From: Clostridia bacterium
Lineage (GTDB): Bacteria > Bacillota > Clostridia > Peptostreptococcales > Anaerovoracaceae
Assembly: GCA_024403115.1 (NCBI GenBank)
Contig: JAKSSL010000006.1
Span: forward strand, 1 to 51,278
Length of the DNA: 51,278 bases
Direction of reading: 5' to 3'
In this document: in pieces, positions 25,291 through 34,023 of the stretch
Layout of the letters: each line of letters starts with the position of its first letter
Numbering within the stretch: the first letter of the stretch is position 1
Program-made: the position numbers and the translations under genes
The notes under the pieces: generated by a model
What the model was told of the DNA's origin: nothing
Seen by the model: the letters and a program-made list of their open reading frames with translations, nothing else
The model's database searches: none

Positions 25291-26641
25291 AGTCTTCCAC
25301 CATCTTTATAATAAAACATGTCCCTTTACCCAATGCGCTCTCAATTTCAATCTCCAAATTGTGAGCATCGGCAATGTCCTTTACAAAGGACAGTCCCAAT
25401 CCACTTCCGTCATCATGTCTAGACGTATTCGCCTTGTAGAAAGGACGGAATATTTCTTCTTTATCTAATTCATCAATACCTATACCTGTATCGCGAATTT
25501 TTAATACTCCCTTTATTAAACTAATCTCGACGAATTTTTCCTTATCTGAATATTTAATAGCATTATCCAGAATATTTCTAATCATTCGCTCAATTAGAAT
25601 TTTATCACCGGAATAAACATAATCCCTGTCGATTTCACATTTTATTTGGAAATCAGGGTATTCAACGCCTACAACATAAACCATATCCCTTACGGATTGA
25701 CTTAAATCGAAATCATCCTTCTTGATATTTCTTAGTAGGTTGTTTACCTCACGAAGGGACCTTATTATTCCAGCCATATCATCACATTGACCAGAAATAA
25801 TAGTCAAGTCTTCCTTCATTTCATCATCAATATTATCAGCTAAAGCCATATATTCGCACTGTGCCTTGATTACAGCAATTGGTGTTCTAAGCTCATGAGA
25901 AACATTGCTCATAAAGTTTCTCTCACGATCAAAGGCCATCTCCACATAGTCGAACATCTGGTTGAAGTTTTGTTCAAGATCTCCAAGCTCGTCGTTGCTG
26001 TCTATTTCAAGTCTCTCGTGAAGGTCTCCGCTATCCCTTACCTTTTCCGCAGCCATACTAATTCTACGTATTGGAGCTAAAACCTTGTGAGAAATTCCAT
26101 AACCGCCGATTAAACCTATTAATACCAATATTGGTATTAGCCATCTTCCTACGGCCATTCCTTTAGAGATTACTTCTTGGGCGTCAGCCTCGGATACTGT
26201 ACCATAGATATAAATAGTTCTGCCATATTTTGTGAATTCCTCAGAAATAGCATATTTAAGGTTGCCTCCATCCTCAACTTCCAGGATTTCACCTGTGCCA
26301 TAATAGGCGCTGAAAGTGGAGTCCTCTTGACCGTATAGGTAGGTCTTATCATCATATATGCCCACGTTTACATCATTAAACTCAGATAGAAAACCTTTTC
26401 CAACCACCAAATCATAATGAGCATCCAGATTAATAATCTCCTGAGCATCTTTTTCTGAATAAGTCCCTGATTTGGCAATATCCACATCTTTCAGGTCAGA
26501 TCGAACCACATTATCCAAAGTGGTCTCAACTTGAGTATCAATATATGACTTGGAAACATTGTAATATACGATTAGAGATATCAACAGAATAGCTATTAAA
26601 ATTACGGCATACCATATTGTGATTTTCACACGTACTTTCAT
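25283..26641 (-). CDS. Membrane sensor histidine kinase
   Basis: A 452-aa kinase. TM1 is at about residues 8-26 and TM2 at about 165-184, enclosing a roughly 135-residue extracellular sensor. HAMP follows (KVLAPIRRISMAAEKV), then the H box SNVSHELRTPIAVIKAQCEY with His249, the N box IRNILDNAIKYSD and the G boxes RDTGIGID and GSGLGLSF. It resembles ArlS/CiaH-like Gram-positive sensors. It lies 2 nt after its response regulator and overlaps the secreted-protein gene. The ligand is unknown. Confidence 0.92.
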   Translation of the reverse strand: MKVRVKITIWYAVILIAILLISLIVYYNVSKSYIDTQVETTLDNVVRSDLKDVDIAKSGTYSEKDAQEIINLDAHYDLVVGKGFLSEFNDVNVGIYDDKTYLYGQEDSTFSAYYGTGEILEVEDGGNLKYAISEEFTKYGRTIYIYGTVSEADAQEVISKGMAVGRWLIPILVLIGLIGGYGISHKVLAPIRRISMAAEKVRDSGDLHERLEIDSNDELGDLEQNFNQMFDYVEMAFDRERNFMSNVSHELRTPIAVIKAQCEYMALADNIDDEMKEDLTIISGQCDDMAGIIRSLREVNNLLRNIKKDDFDLSQSVRDMVYVVGVEYPDFQIKCEIDRDYVYSGDKILIERMIRNILDNAIKYSDKEKFVEISLIKGVLKIRDTGIGIDELDKEEIFRPFYKANTSRHDDGSGLGLSFVKDIADAHNLEIEIESALGKGTCFIIKMVEDYE

Positions 26642-26643
26642 CG

Positions 26644-27315
26644 CTATTCCTCTCTCATAGTATAGCCAAGGCCTTTAACTGTCTTGAGAAGTTTCTTCTC
26701 GCGTCCACCGTCAATCTTCTTACGAACCTTGCTCACATATACATCGATTACATTGCTGTATCCTTCGTAATCATAGCTCCACAGGCTCTCCTCAATTTGT
26801 TGACGAGTGATTATGTCTCCCTTGTGGCTCATTAGTAATTCCAGCAATCTATACTCTTTGGCAGAAAGTTCCAGTTCTTCATCGCCACGGAATACCTTGT
26901 GAGCATTAGGGTCAAGTTTAATATCTGCTACTTGGTAGCAATTATCATTTAAATTTGCCCCTATTCTAGTTAAAACTCTTATTCTTGCATTTAATTCTTC
27001 AAAAGCAAAAGGTTTAACTAAATAGTCATCTGCACCAAGATCCAATCCTTTTACCTTATCCTCAACAGAATCCAAAGCTGAAAGGAAAAGAACAGGTGTC
27101 ATGTTTTTCTCAGCACGTAGCTTAGTGACAACTTGATAGCCATCTAAACCAGGCATCAAAATATCAAGAATGATAACATCGTATTGACCGTTTTGCGCAT
27201 AGTAAACCGCATCTTCTCCGTCAAAAACATTATCAACTGCATAACCTGTTTTAACCAATGATTTTTTCAAAGTTTCATTAAGTATTTGATTGTCTTCTGC
27301 TAATAAAATTTTCAT
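26644..27315 (-). CDS. OmpR-family response regulator
   Basis: A 223-aa regulator. The receiver is MKILLAEDNQILNETLKKSL with Asp51 (VIILDILMPGLDGY) and Lys in LVKPFAF. The winged-helix effector includes LSAKEYRLLELLMSHKGDII, then SNVIDVYVSKVRKKI and KTVKGLGYTMRE. It starts 1 nt after the uvrA stop, with its AAAGGA site inside the end of uvrA. This makes excision repair and this signalling pair one transcript. Confidence 0.93.
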   Translation of the reverse strand: MKILLAEDNQILNETLKKSLVKTGYAVDNVFDGEDAVYYAQNGQYDVIILDILMPGLDGYQVVTKLRAEKNMTPVLFLSALDSVEDKVKGLDLGADDYLVKPFAFEELNARIRVLTRIGANLNDNCYQVADIKLDPNAHKVFRGDEELELSAKEYRLLELLMSHKGDIITRQQIEESLWSYDYEGYSNVIDVYVSKVRKKIDGGREKKLLKTVKGLGYTMREE

Positions 27316-27316
27316 A

Positions 27317-30184
27317 TTACAAAATTCCTTTTAAAAACTGTCCTGTATATGATTTGTCGCACTGAGCCACTTCTTCAGGTGTTCCACAACAAACGATGGT
27401 ACCACCACGATTACCGCCCTCTGGTCCTAAATCTATAATGTGGTCAGCTCGCTTTATAACATCTAAATTGTGTTCAATTACAACTACAGTATTTCCCTGA
27501 TCAACAAGCTTATCCAATACTTGAAGTAGCTTGTCCACATCTGCAAAGTGAAGACCTGTAGTAGGTTCATCCAAAATATACAAGGTATTACCTGTAGAAC
27601 GTTTAACCAGCTCAGTGGCAAGCTTTACTCTTTGAGCTTCACCGCCTGATAGCTGAGTGGAAGGTTGTCCCAGCTTAATGTAGCCAAGTCCCACCTCGTC
27701 TAAAGTCTTAAGATATTTGTAAATGTTTGGAATGTTTTTGAAGAAGCTCTTAGCCTCGCTTACGCTCATATCCAAAACATCAAATATGTTCTTATCTTTG
27801 TACTTAACCTCCAAGGTTTCCCTGTTATACCTTTTGCCTCCGCACACTTCACATGGCACGTAAACATCTGGTAAAAAGTGCATCTCAATTTTTGTAATGC
27901 CGTCTCCACTACAAGCCTCACATCTTCCGCCCTTAACATTAAAGCTGAATCTTCCCTTCTTGTAACCGCGGATTTTAGCTTCCGGTGTTGATGCAAACAA
28001 GTCTCTGATGCTGTCAAACATGCCTGTATAAGTTGCAGGATTTGACCTAGGAGTTTTACCTATTGGACTTTGATTAATATCAATTACTTTATCGATATTT
28101 TCAATACCTAGGATTTCATCATGCTTGCCTGGGACCTCTTGCAATCTGTTAGTGATTGAAGCGATGCCCTTGTATAGAATCTCATTAACAAATGAGCTTT
28201 TTCCTGAACCAGAAACCCCAGTTACGCAGACAAATTTTCCCAGTGGAATATCAATATCAATATTCTTTAGATTATTTTCCTTGCAGCCCTTAACTGTAAT
28301 GGTTTTGCCATTGCCACTTCTACGGCTTTCAGGTACTTCTATTTTCTTCTTTCCAGATAAATATTGTCCTGTAATGGATTCTTTACAAGCAATAATATCC
28401 TCCACTGTGCCCTGTGCAACCAGTCTGCCACCATAAACTCCAGCTCGAGGACCTATGTCCACAATGTGGTCAGCCTCTCTCATGGTCTCTTCGTCATGTT
28501 CAACCACGATTAAAGTATTGCCCACATCTGTCAGCTCACGTAGAGTTTTAAGAAGCTTGGCATTATCTCTTTGATGCAAGCCTATGCTAGGCTCATCTAA
28601 AATGTATAGCACTCCCATTAAAGCGGAACCGATTTGAGTGGCAAGTCTAATTCTTTGAGCTTCCCCACCTGATAAAGTTCCCGCTGTTCTGGATAGTGTC
28701 AAATAATCCAATCCTACATCTATTAAAAATTGTAGTCTAGCTTTTATTTCTTTAAGAATTTGAGCTGAAATCAGCTTTTCCTTATCATTTAACTGAAGGC
28801 TTTCCACAAACTTCTTAGCTTCGATTATGGATAAATCTGAAAGCTCAGATATGTTCTTTCCGCCTACGCTTACAGCTAGTATTTCTGCTTTGAAACGCTT
28901 GCCTTTGCACTCTGGACAGATGTCAGTAGTCATATATTTTGACATCTTTTCCTTAAACCAGTCGGAATTTGTTTCGTGATATCTGCGCTCCAAATTGGTA
29001 ATTACGCCCTCGTATGGATGCTTTCTCTTCTGTTCGCTTCCTGTGTGACGGCTCACATAGACATATTCTAAGTCCTTGTTACCGCTACCGTATAGGAGAA
29101 CCTGTTTGAAATCATCGGGCAAATCCTTGTAAGGAGTATCCAAGGAAACTCCATAGGCTTTTGCCAAGGCTTCTGTTGTCTGTCTCCAGAATCCCTTTGT
29201 CAGCTCCATGGAACTGAACACTTGATGAAGGGCTCCATTGCCTATGCCCTTATCCTGATCAACGATTATCAAATCAGGATCTATTTTCAAGGTAAAGCCC
29301 AGTCCGCTGCACTTTGGACATGCGCCAAAAGGACTGTTAAATGAAAATGATCTAGGCTCAAGTTCTTCTATGCTAGTTCCATGCTCAGGACAAGCAAACT
29401 TGGTGCTGTACAATTTTTCCAGTTCTCTCTTCTCGTTTGCCTCGTGCTCGCCCTGTGCAAGCTTAACGTCAATATTGGCCAAGACTAAGCCTTGACCCTC
29501 TGATACTGCAATTTCCAAAGCCTCAGCAATTCTTCCTTGCTGACCCGCTTTAATTACAATTCTATCTATAACTATTTCAATAGTGTGCTTATATGTCTTC
29601 TCCAGTTTAATCTCGTCTTCGCCTATGATTTTAAGCTCACCGTCTACACGAATACGAGTAAATCCCTCCTTTTGAATCCTTTCAATAAGCTTCTCGTGAG
29701 TTCCCTTCTTTTCGTGAACCACAGGTGCCAGAATCATTAAACGGCTACCCTCAGGATAGCTCATAATATCGTCCACCATTTGATCTATGGATTGAGAAGA
29801 AATCTCCTTTCCGCAAACAGGACAATGAGGTATTCCTATACGAGCATAAAGCAATCTCAAATAGTCATGTATCTCTGTTACTGTACCTACAGTAGACCTT
29901 GGGTTTTTACTAGTTGTCTTTTGATCTATGGAAATAGCTGGAGAAAGTCCATCTATAAATTCCACATTTGGTTTTTCCATTTGGCCCAGGAATTGGCGGG
30001 CATAGGAAGACACGCTTTCCATGTATCTTCTTTGGCCCTCTGCATAAATGGTGTCAAAAGCCAGTGATGACTTTCCCGAACCTGATAATCCTGTAAAAAC
30101 GATAAATTTATCTCTAGGAAGTCTTACTGTAAGATTATCCAAATTATTCTCTTTTGCGCCTTTAATTACAATTTCTTTAGTCAT
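27317..30184 (-). CDS. uvrA: Excinuclease ABC subunit A
   Basis: A 955-aa UvrA with two ABC ATPase modules: Walker [10 protein letters not shown] near residue 32 and GVSGSGKSS near 655, signatures [12 protein letters not shown] and [12 protein letters not shown], and zinc-finger modules ([21 protein letters not shown] with CEVCGG). UvrA detects bulky DNA lesions and loads UvrB. uvrB, usually adjacent in Clostridia, is not in the window. Instead a two-component system and secreted proteins follow. The start has no Shine-Dalgarno: TATAAT ends 6 nt before the ATG, so the mRNA is probably leaderless. The promoter carries a tandem 11-bp repeat. Confidence 0.97.
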   Translation of the reverse strand: MTKEIVIKGAKENNLDNLTVRLPRDKFIVFTGLSGSGKSSLAFDTIYAEGQRRYMESVSSYARQFLGQMEKPNVEFIDGLSPAISIDQKTTSKNPRSTVGTVTEIHDYLRLLYARIGIPHCPVCGKEISSQSIDQMVDDIMSYPEGSRLMILAPVVHEKKGTHEKLIERIQKEGFTRIRVDGELKIIGEDEIKLEKTYKHTIEIVIDRIVIKAGQQGRIAEALEIAVSEGQGLVLANIDVKLAQGEHEANEKRELEKLYSTKFACPEHGTSIEELEPRSFSFNSPFGACPKCSGLGFTLKIDPDLIIVDQDKGIGNGALHQVFSSMELTKGFWRQTTEALAKAYGVSLDTPYKDLPDDFKQVLLYGSGNKDLEYVYVSRHTGSEQKRKHPYEGVITNLERRYHETNSDWFKEKMSKYMTTDICPECKGKRFKAEILAVSVGGKNISELSDLSIIEAKKFVESLQLNDKEKLISAQILKEIKARLQFLIDVGLDYLTLSRTAGTLSGGEAQRIRLATQIGSALMGVLYILDEPSIGLHQRDNAKLLKTLRELTDVGNTLIVVEHDEETMREADHIVDIGPRAGVYGGRLVAQGTVEDIIACKESITGQYLSGKKKIEVPESRRSGNGKTITVKGCKENNLKNIDIDIPLGKFVCVTGVSGSGKSSFVNEILYKGIASITNRLQEVPGKHDEILGIENIDKVIDINQSPIGKTPRSNPATYTGMFDSIRDLFASTPEAKIRGYKKGRFSFNVKGGRCEACSGDGITKIEMHFLPDVYVPCEVCGGKRYNRETLEVKYKDKNIFDVLDMSVSEAKSFFKNIPNIYKYLKTLDEVGLGYIKLGQPSTQLSGGEAQRVKLATELVKRSTGNTLYILDEPTTGLHFADVDKLLQVLDKLVDQGNTVVVIEHNLDVIKRADHIIDLGPEGGNRGGTIVCCGTPEEVAQCDKSYTGQFLKGIL

Positions 30185-30190
30185 GCCTAT

Positions 30191-30196
30191 ATTATA
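30191..30196 (-). promoter_or_regulatory. uvrA extended -10, directly before the start codon
   Basis: TGCTATAAT on the minus strand; ATAGGC (6 nt) separates it from the ATG at 30184. The predicted +1 is the A of the start codon. It lies beside the tandem repeat at 30201-30222, and an imperfect 14-bp palindrome (ATAGTATATGCTAT) overlaps the -10. Confidence 0.7.
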
Positions 30197-30200
30197 GCAT

Positions 30201-30222
30201 ATACTATTAAAATACTATTAAA
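30201..30222 (-). repeat. Tandem 11-bp repeat in the uvrA promoter
   Basis: Two perfect consecutive copies of TTTAATAGTAT (minus strand) occupy the -20 to -40 region. The 11-bp period places both on the same DNA face, as expected for cooperative binding or a curved UP-like element. It does not resemble the Gram-positive LexA box (GAAC-N4-GTTC). Confidence 0.6.
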
Positions 30223-30232
30223 TTATTATAAA

Positions 30233-30255
30233 AAAAGCCGTCAAAAACGGCTTTT
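30233..30255 (-). terminator. Second terminator downstream of the candidate small RNA
   Basis: An 8-bp stem (30248-30255 with 30233-30240, 7-nt loop) followed by TTTTATAATAA on the minus strand, about 45 nt before uvrA. Confidence 0.82.
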
Positions 30256-30262
30256 ATCAACG

Positions 30263-30416
30263 AAAAAACTCCCCACTTACTAACTGTGCCTAATCCCTCG
30301 CACAGCTCAATGGGGAGCTTAGAAAAAAGAAAATGAAGTATAAAAAAAATGAATAAGTACTAAACGAACATTACAACGAATATAAAGGAGTATATGAGTT
30401 GTTTCCCTTTTGGTGT
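30263..30416 (-). ncRNA. Candidate intergenic small RNA
   Basis: The 276-nt space between the WYL-regulator gene and uvrA holds no plausible protein frame. It has a -10 box TATAAT (30421-30426, minus) and a 150-nt A/T-rich stretch. A two-part hairpin ends it: CTCCCCA (30311... paired arm 30269-30317 outer 7 bp) around an inner CTGTGC/GCACAG stem (30300-30305 with 30284-30289), followed by TTTTTT. A second terminator lies 10 nt further on. This looks like an independent short transcript of about 150 nt. The -35 is poor, and it could be a regulated or weak promoter. I could not match it to 6S, SRP, tmRNA or a known riboswitch. Confidence 0.45.
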
Positions 30417-30420
30417 CTAT

Positions 30421-30426
30421 ATTATA
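30421..30426 (-). promoter_or_regulatory. -10 box of the candidate small RNA
   Basis: Minus-strand TATAAT followed by ATAGACAC, the same 14 bases that link the -10 and start region of the WG-repeat gene. No clear -35. It lies just beyond the WYL-gene terminator. Confidence 0.45.
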
Positions 30427-30434
30427 CAACAAAT

Positions 30435-30456
30435 AAAGTCCCAATATTGGGACTTT
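30435..30456 (-). terminator. Terminator of the cobamide/WYL operon
   Basis: A palindromic stem AAAGTCCC/GGGACTTT (8 bp, AT loop) directly after the WYL stop codon. The following T-run is short, so strength is moderate. Confidence 0.7.
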
Positions 30457-30460
30457 GAAA

Positions 30461-31444
30461 TTATTTTTCATATTTTTTTAAAATATTTTCTGTTCTTTCC
30501 AAAAAAGCTTCTCGCACATCGGTAGGTTCTAGGATTTCCACATCCTGAAGGGACCAAATCCACGCGTAGAATTGATTGGATACCACAACTTCCGTATTAA
30601 TAAAATAGTATCCTTCGCCACAGTCGAAAATGATCGGTTCTGTGCCAAATCTGTCTATCATGACGCCAAGGAGCTCCTTAGGGAATTTTATTTTCACCTT
30701 TTTAAGTTCGCCATCAAACATTAGGAAACTTTTACGGCCGAATTTCTTCTCGTAATTCTGCTTATACTCGTCTCCCCCTTCTCTGGCTTTTGAAAGAAGA
30801 TTTATATCGCTAAGCTTGTCAACTCTGTAGGTTTTGATCGCCTCTTTTTCGTGATGATAAGCAAGGACGTAATAGTTTTCCCCTTCCCAAATCAGCTGCC
30901 AAGGACTTAAAGTGTATATTTGGCCTTGATACTTTGGCACCAGCTTTTTGTTACGGTCCCACTGCATATATTTGCAGGTAAAAGCCACATCCTGATTTAT
31001 GGCGCTGTTTGTTTTATCCATGGCTTGTAAAGCATAATCGCTTCCCGTTTTAACATTGTCCACGATACGGATATTTCTTTCCAGCTCCGCTTTCTCATAA
31101 GTGCTTACCATATTCTTCAGCTTTTCTGCCAAAGCACGGCTTTCCTTTTCGTCAATGAATTTAGCAGTCATCACAGCATCAATTAAAAGCTTTAACTCTG
31201 CGCTTTTAATACTGCGAGTGCGAAGCCTGTATCCCTTTCCTCGAGTGGACTCCACCTCATAGCCCATAGAGTTAAGGGTATCAACATCTGCCATAATGCT
31301 CTTGCGCTCCACCTTAATGCCATAAAGCTGTTCCATCTTGGCAACAATATCGCTAGCGCTAAGATAGTGATCTTCGTCGCTGTATTTCTTCAGTATTTCT
31401 AATGTCCCCAGAACTCCTTCACGAGTGAATCCTTTTCTACCCAT
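30461..31444 (-). CDS. WYL-domain transcriptional regulator (YafY type)
   Basis: A 327-aa protein. An N-terminal winged helix-turn-helix (LGTLEILKKYSDEDHYLSAS, then RKSIMADVDTLNSMGYEVES) precedes a WYL domain near residues 150-230 (LSPWQLIWEGENYYVLAYHH) and a C-terminal WCX region. WYL regulators sense small ligands or nucleic acids. It is the last gene of the cobamide operon, 9 nt after the flavoprotein gene, so it may regulate the operon or simply travel with it. A GAGG site precedes the ATG. Confidence 0.9.
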   Translation of the reverse strand: MGRKGFTREGVLGTLEILKKYSDEDHYLSASDIVAKMEQLYGIKVERKSIMADVDTLNSMGYEVESTRGKGYRLRTRSIKSAELKLLIDAVMTAKFIDEKESRALAEKLKNMVSTYEKAELERNIRIVDNVKTGSDYALQAMDKTNSAINQDVAFTCKYMQWDRNKKLVPKYQGQIYTLSPWQLIWEGENYYVLAYHHEKEAIKTYRVDKLSDINLLSKAREGGDEYKQNYEKKFGRKSFLMFDGELKKVKIKFPKELLGVMIDRFGTEPIIFDCGEGYYFINTEVVVSNQFYAWIWSLQDVEILEPTDVREAFLERTENILKKYEK

Positions 31445-31453
31445 AAAATACCT

Positions 31454-31966
31454 CTATAGAGCCTTAGCAAAGGCAAAGATTTCATCCTTCTTTTCTTCTG
31501 ACTTGTTTTGATCACCGTAAGCTGTAATTATGCCCATATCTTGCGCACCCATAAAGCCTACGATTTGCTTGTATTGAGTAATGGCTGCATCATAAAATCC
31601 AGGAGAGCCTGAGCTTAATAACAAAGCAAACTTCTTTGCTCCAGGCTTGCCCACTGCATACATTCTATTGATTGCCGCATGCATTTGAGCTGTCATTCCC
31701 ATATAGTAAATAGGCGATGCGAACACTAACATATCGCAGTCCTTAAGCTTTGGAAGTATCTCAACCATATCATCGATTAGAGTACATATTCCTTCACCTG
31801 TAGTGTGGCAATATTCACATGCTGTGCATCCTTTAATATCCATAGTGCCAACTTGTATTACTTCAACATCGTGGCCTGCCTCCATTGCACCCTCTTTAAA
31901 AGCCTGGCACATAAAAGCAGTATTCATATTCTTTCTAGGACTTCCGTTTAAAACAAGTATTTTCAT
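31454..31966 (-). CDS. NAD(P)H-dependent FMN reductase / flavodoxin-fold protein
   Basis: A 170-aa flavodoxin-fold protein. The FMN-phosphate loop is LNGSPRKNMNT, the active-site region is FASPIYYMGMTAQMHAAI, and a Cys cluster GCTACEYCHTTGEGIC resembles the iron-sulfur flavoprotein group (though full 4Fe-4S ligation is uncertain). Such enzymes reduce quinones, metals or corrinoid cobalt. In this operon a role in Co(III)/Co(II) reduction before corrinoid adenosylation is attractive but inferred. It overlaps the membrane-protein gene by 4 nt. Confidence 0.85.
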   Translation of the reverse strand: MKILVLNGSPRKNMNTAFMCQAFKEGAMEAGHDVEVIQVGTMDIKGCTACEYCHTTGEGICTLIDDMVEILPKLKDCDMLVFASPIYYMGMTAQMHAAINRMYAVGKPGAKKFALLLSSGSPGFYDAAITQYKQIVGFMGAQDMGIITAYGDQNKSEEKKDEIFAFAKAL

Positions 31967-32271
31967 TGCTCATCCTCCTTCTTCTTTTCATACTCAGCTA
32001 AAGCAGCTTTTCTGCCTTCCTTCATGTTAATAATCATAAGTAGCACCACAAAAGCAATAAGTTCTACACCTGTGACCGCGCATGCTGCTATTGCCACAGT
32101 TTTTGCTTTTGCAGAGAAAAAGATAATCATAACTATCAGGGAAACAAGAGCCATAATCACGGCCGCAATCCCTGTAATTTTAATATTGTTACCACCTAAA
32201 GCACGACCTGTCATAAGGCTTACTGCCGGTACTGCCAAAGTCACTATAAGCAGAACTGCCCAAAGTATCAT
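31963..32271 (-). CDS. Small membrane protein in the cobamide operon
   Basis: A 102-aa protein with three predicted membrane helices (residues about 2-20, 30-52 and 57-81) and a charged C-terminal tail (EGRKAALAEYEKKKEDEQ). No family is recognised. It overlaps the CobU-like gene and the flavoprotein gene by 4 nt each, so it is translationally coupled to both. A role in corrinoid handling or membrane attachment is possible from context only. Confidence 0.6.
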   Translation of the reverse strand: MILWAVLLIVTLAVPAVSLMTGRALGGNNIKITGIAAVIMALVSLIVMIIFFSAKAKTVAIAACAVTGVELIAFVVLLMIINMKEGRKAALAEYEKKKEDEQ

Positions 32272-32648
32272 TTAATCACCTCACCAAGTCCACAAAATAC
32301 TCTAATCACCTTGTCGGAATTCTTGGATACTGCCATCAAAAGTCGGCCCATATCCTCACGGAATTGTCTTTCGTCTTCGTCCAATGGCACTATGCCCTGA
32401 CTGTTATCTCGAGCAATTATTATCTTGTCCTTCAAGGCCTCAAGATCAATTTCTTCCACAGGGCGCTTGCCTGCTTTAGTAAGCTCCCAAGCCCAATTTT
32501 CAATCTTATCAACGATTGCAAATTCAGGGCCTACTTCGGCCAAAAGATTATCGCTAGTGCAGGTGAAGACCTGCTCTTCTCCAATATTAAATTCCTTCAT
32601 AGCATATTCAAGTTTGCCCTGATATGCCCCACCAAATATTAATACCAT
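32268..32648 (-). CDS. Short CobU-like P-loop protein
   Basis: A 126-aa protein with a P-loop-like N-terminus MVLIFGGAYQGKLEYAMKEF, similar to the NTP site of adenosylcobinamide kinase CobU, and the mid-region IIIARDNSQGIVPLDEDERQ. This corresponds to the CobU SNEVGxGIVP block, which the other CobU of this operon has lost. It overlaps cobS by 10 nt. It could be a divergent kinase subunit that complements the neighbouring CobU, or a separate corrinoid-nucleotide enzyme. It is shorter than the typical 170-180 aa. Confidence 0.65.
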   Translation of the reverse strand: MVLIFGGAYQGKLEYAMKEFNIGEEQVFTCTSDNLLAEVGPEFAIVDKIENWAWELTKAGKRPVEEIDLEALKDKIIIARDNSQGIVPLDEDERQFREDMGRLLMAVSKNSDKVIRVFCGLGEVIK

Positions 32649-33496
32649 AAGTTATTCACCATATACATTCCTGATCCTATGTAGTTAAAAGCACCTACAA
32701 AGAATACCATTAAAGCTTCAGTAATTACTATTTCAAAGCCTGCAATATCGCCATTCATTCCGCCTAATTGCTTTCTCGCCCAGCGACCCACTATGGCTCC
32801 AAGTACAAGGCCTAAGAACCATCCATATAGAGGGCAAAGGCAAGTCCAAGTATTGAAAACATCAGGGTCAGCCACAAATTCCACCACTGTCAAAACAAGT
32901 GGAAGAAGAATTTCTAATAGAATCAAATATGACTTCTTCTTTTCCATTGATTTGTACTGACTTTGGTCTATGCTTGGGCATCTAAGCACATCGTGGCACG
33001 CCAAAACTCTTGAAGAAAATGGAATGTACAAAATTGCAAGATACAAAGTTGTATTGGAAGTATATCCATAATCTATGGAGTCTATTGCCATAATTAGACC
33101 TACCAAGAAGCATAGGATTACAAATACCATGGCAATCATTGCGAAAGCCCCAGTATGGGAATCCTTGAGAATTCTCTGCTTTTCTTCCATTGGTCTACGG
33201 GATAGGCAAGCATCCATAACATCCATAAAGCCATCCATGTGGAACAAACCGCAGACGAAAACCGGTGTAATCAGCATTAGAAATGCCAATCCCCAAGTGG
33301 GAACAAAAGGACCTATGGCAGGAATTAGCCAAAGCTCCAATGCCAGTAATCCTCCCACGATTAGGCCTATTATGGGCACCAAGGAAATCATTTGCTTTTG
33401 GGCACGATTATCCCAGATTTTGTTAGGACAAGGGATGTTGGAAAAAGTCCCCCAAGCCATGAAAAATCCATATTTTAATTTCTCAGAAGTTTTCAT
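32639..33496 (-). CDS. cobS: Adenosylcobinamide-GDP ribazoletransferase (cobalamin synthase)
   Basis: A 285-aa polytopic membrane protein with the CobS hallmarks GLFHMDGFMDVMDACLSRRP and KDSHTGAFAMIAMV, the metal/substrate-binding acidic motif region, and about seven helices. It joins AdoCbi-GDP and alpha-ribazole (or its phosphate) at the membrane. The ATG at 33496 forms a TAATG junction with the cobU stop and has GGAG upstream. A GTG three codons earlier is less likely. Confidence 0.93.
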   Translation of the reverse strand: MKTSEKLKYGFFMAWGTFSNIPCPNKIWDNRAQKQMISLVPIIGLIVGGLLALELWLIPAIGPFVPTWGLAFLMLITPVFVCGLFHMDGFMDVMDACLSRRPMEEKQRILKDSHTGAFAMIAMVFVILCFLVGLIMAIDSIDYGYTSNTTLYLAILYIPFSSRVLACHDVLRCPSIDQSQYKSMEKKKSYLILLEILLPLVLTVVEFVADPDVFNTWTCLCPLYGWFLGLVLGAIVGRWARKQLGGMNGDIAGFEIVITEALMVFFVGAFNYIGSGMYMVNNLWY

Positions 33497-34023
33497 TATT
33501 TCCACTCCTTTATATTGCTATAGCATACCTCGTAAACCTGATCCGCTAGCTCTGCCAGCTTCCTGTCCACATAGGCAAGCTCCTTTTTATATTGTTCTAC
33601 CATTTCATCATAGAAAATGGCATCGGAATATATGTAGTCAGAAACGAAAACGGCGTTGCCTCCATTGTCTCTTAGCTTTTTTATAAAAGCCTCAAGCTCG
33701 CGGAAAACCAAATGACCTGCGTCCTCCACAAAACTGCCATCTTCTCTGAACATATTGTTTTGTACCAGTGCTGTTAAACTGTCAACCAAATAGGATCCAT
33801 CTAAATTCTCAGTAATATTGCTAAGCTTTAGAGGTTCTTCAATGGTTTCAAATCCCCAACCATCTCGCTCAGAAATGTGTCGTCTGATTCTGGCCAAATC
33901 CTCCTCATCGTGAGGAATCATTGTAGCAACATAGTACATCTTTCCTGCATTATGTTTCTTCGCCAGTTGCTGAGCGTAATAGGATTTTCCGTTTTTACAG
34001 CCACCGCTAATAAAATAAATCAT
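33496..34023 (-). CDS. cobU: Adenosylcobinamide kinase/guanylyltransferase CobU
   Basis: A 175-aa CobU. The P-loop is ISGGCKNGKSYYAQQLA, the guanylylation region is YVATMIPHDEEDLARIRRHI with the conserved His in RRHISERDGW, and FETIEEPLKL and DSLTALVQNNM follow. The usual SNEVGxGIVP block reads VSDYIYSDAIFYDE, a clear divergence. It phosphorylates adenosylcobinamide and transfers GMP. It overlaps cobT and cobS by 1 nt (TAATG both sides). Confidence 0.88.
   Translation of the reverse strand: MIYFISGGCKNGKSYYAQQLAKKHNAGKMYYVATMIPHDEEDLARIRRHISERDGWGFETIEEPLKLSNITENLDGSYLVDSLTALVQNNMFREDGSFVEDAGHLVFRELEAFIKKLRDNGGNAVFVSDYIYSDAIFYDEMVEQYKKELAYVDRKLAELADQVYEVCYSNIKEWK

Noticed and set aside
30263..30416. 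6S, SRP or tmRNA identity for the candidate small RNA
   Set aside because: No SRP tetraloop core, no tRNA-like ends and no 6S-like open-complex bulge could be recognised.
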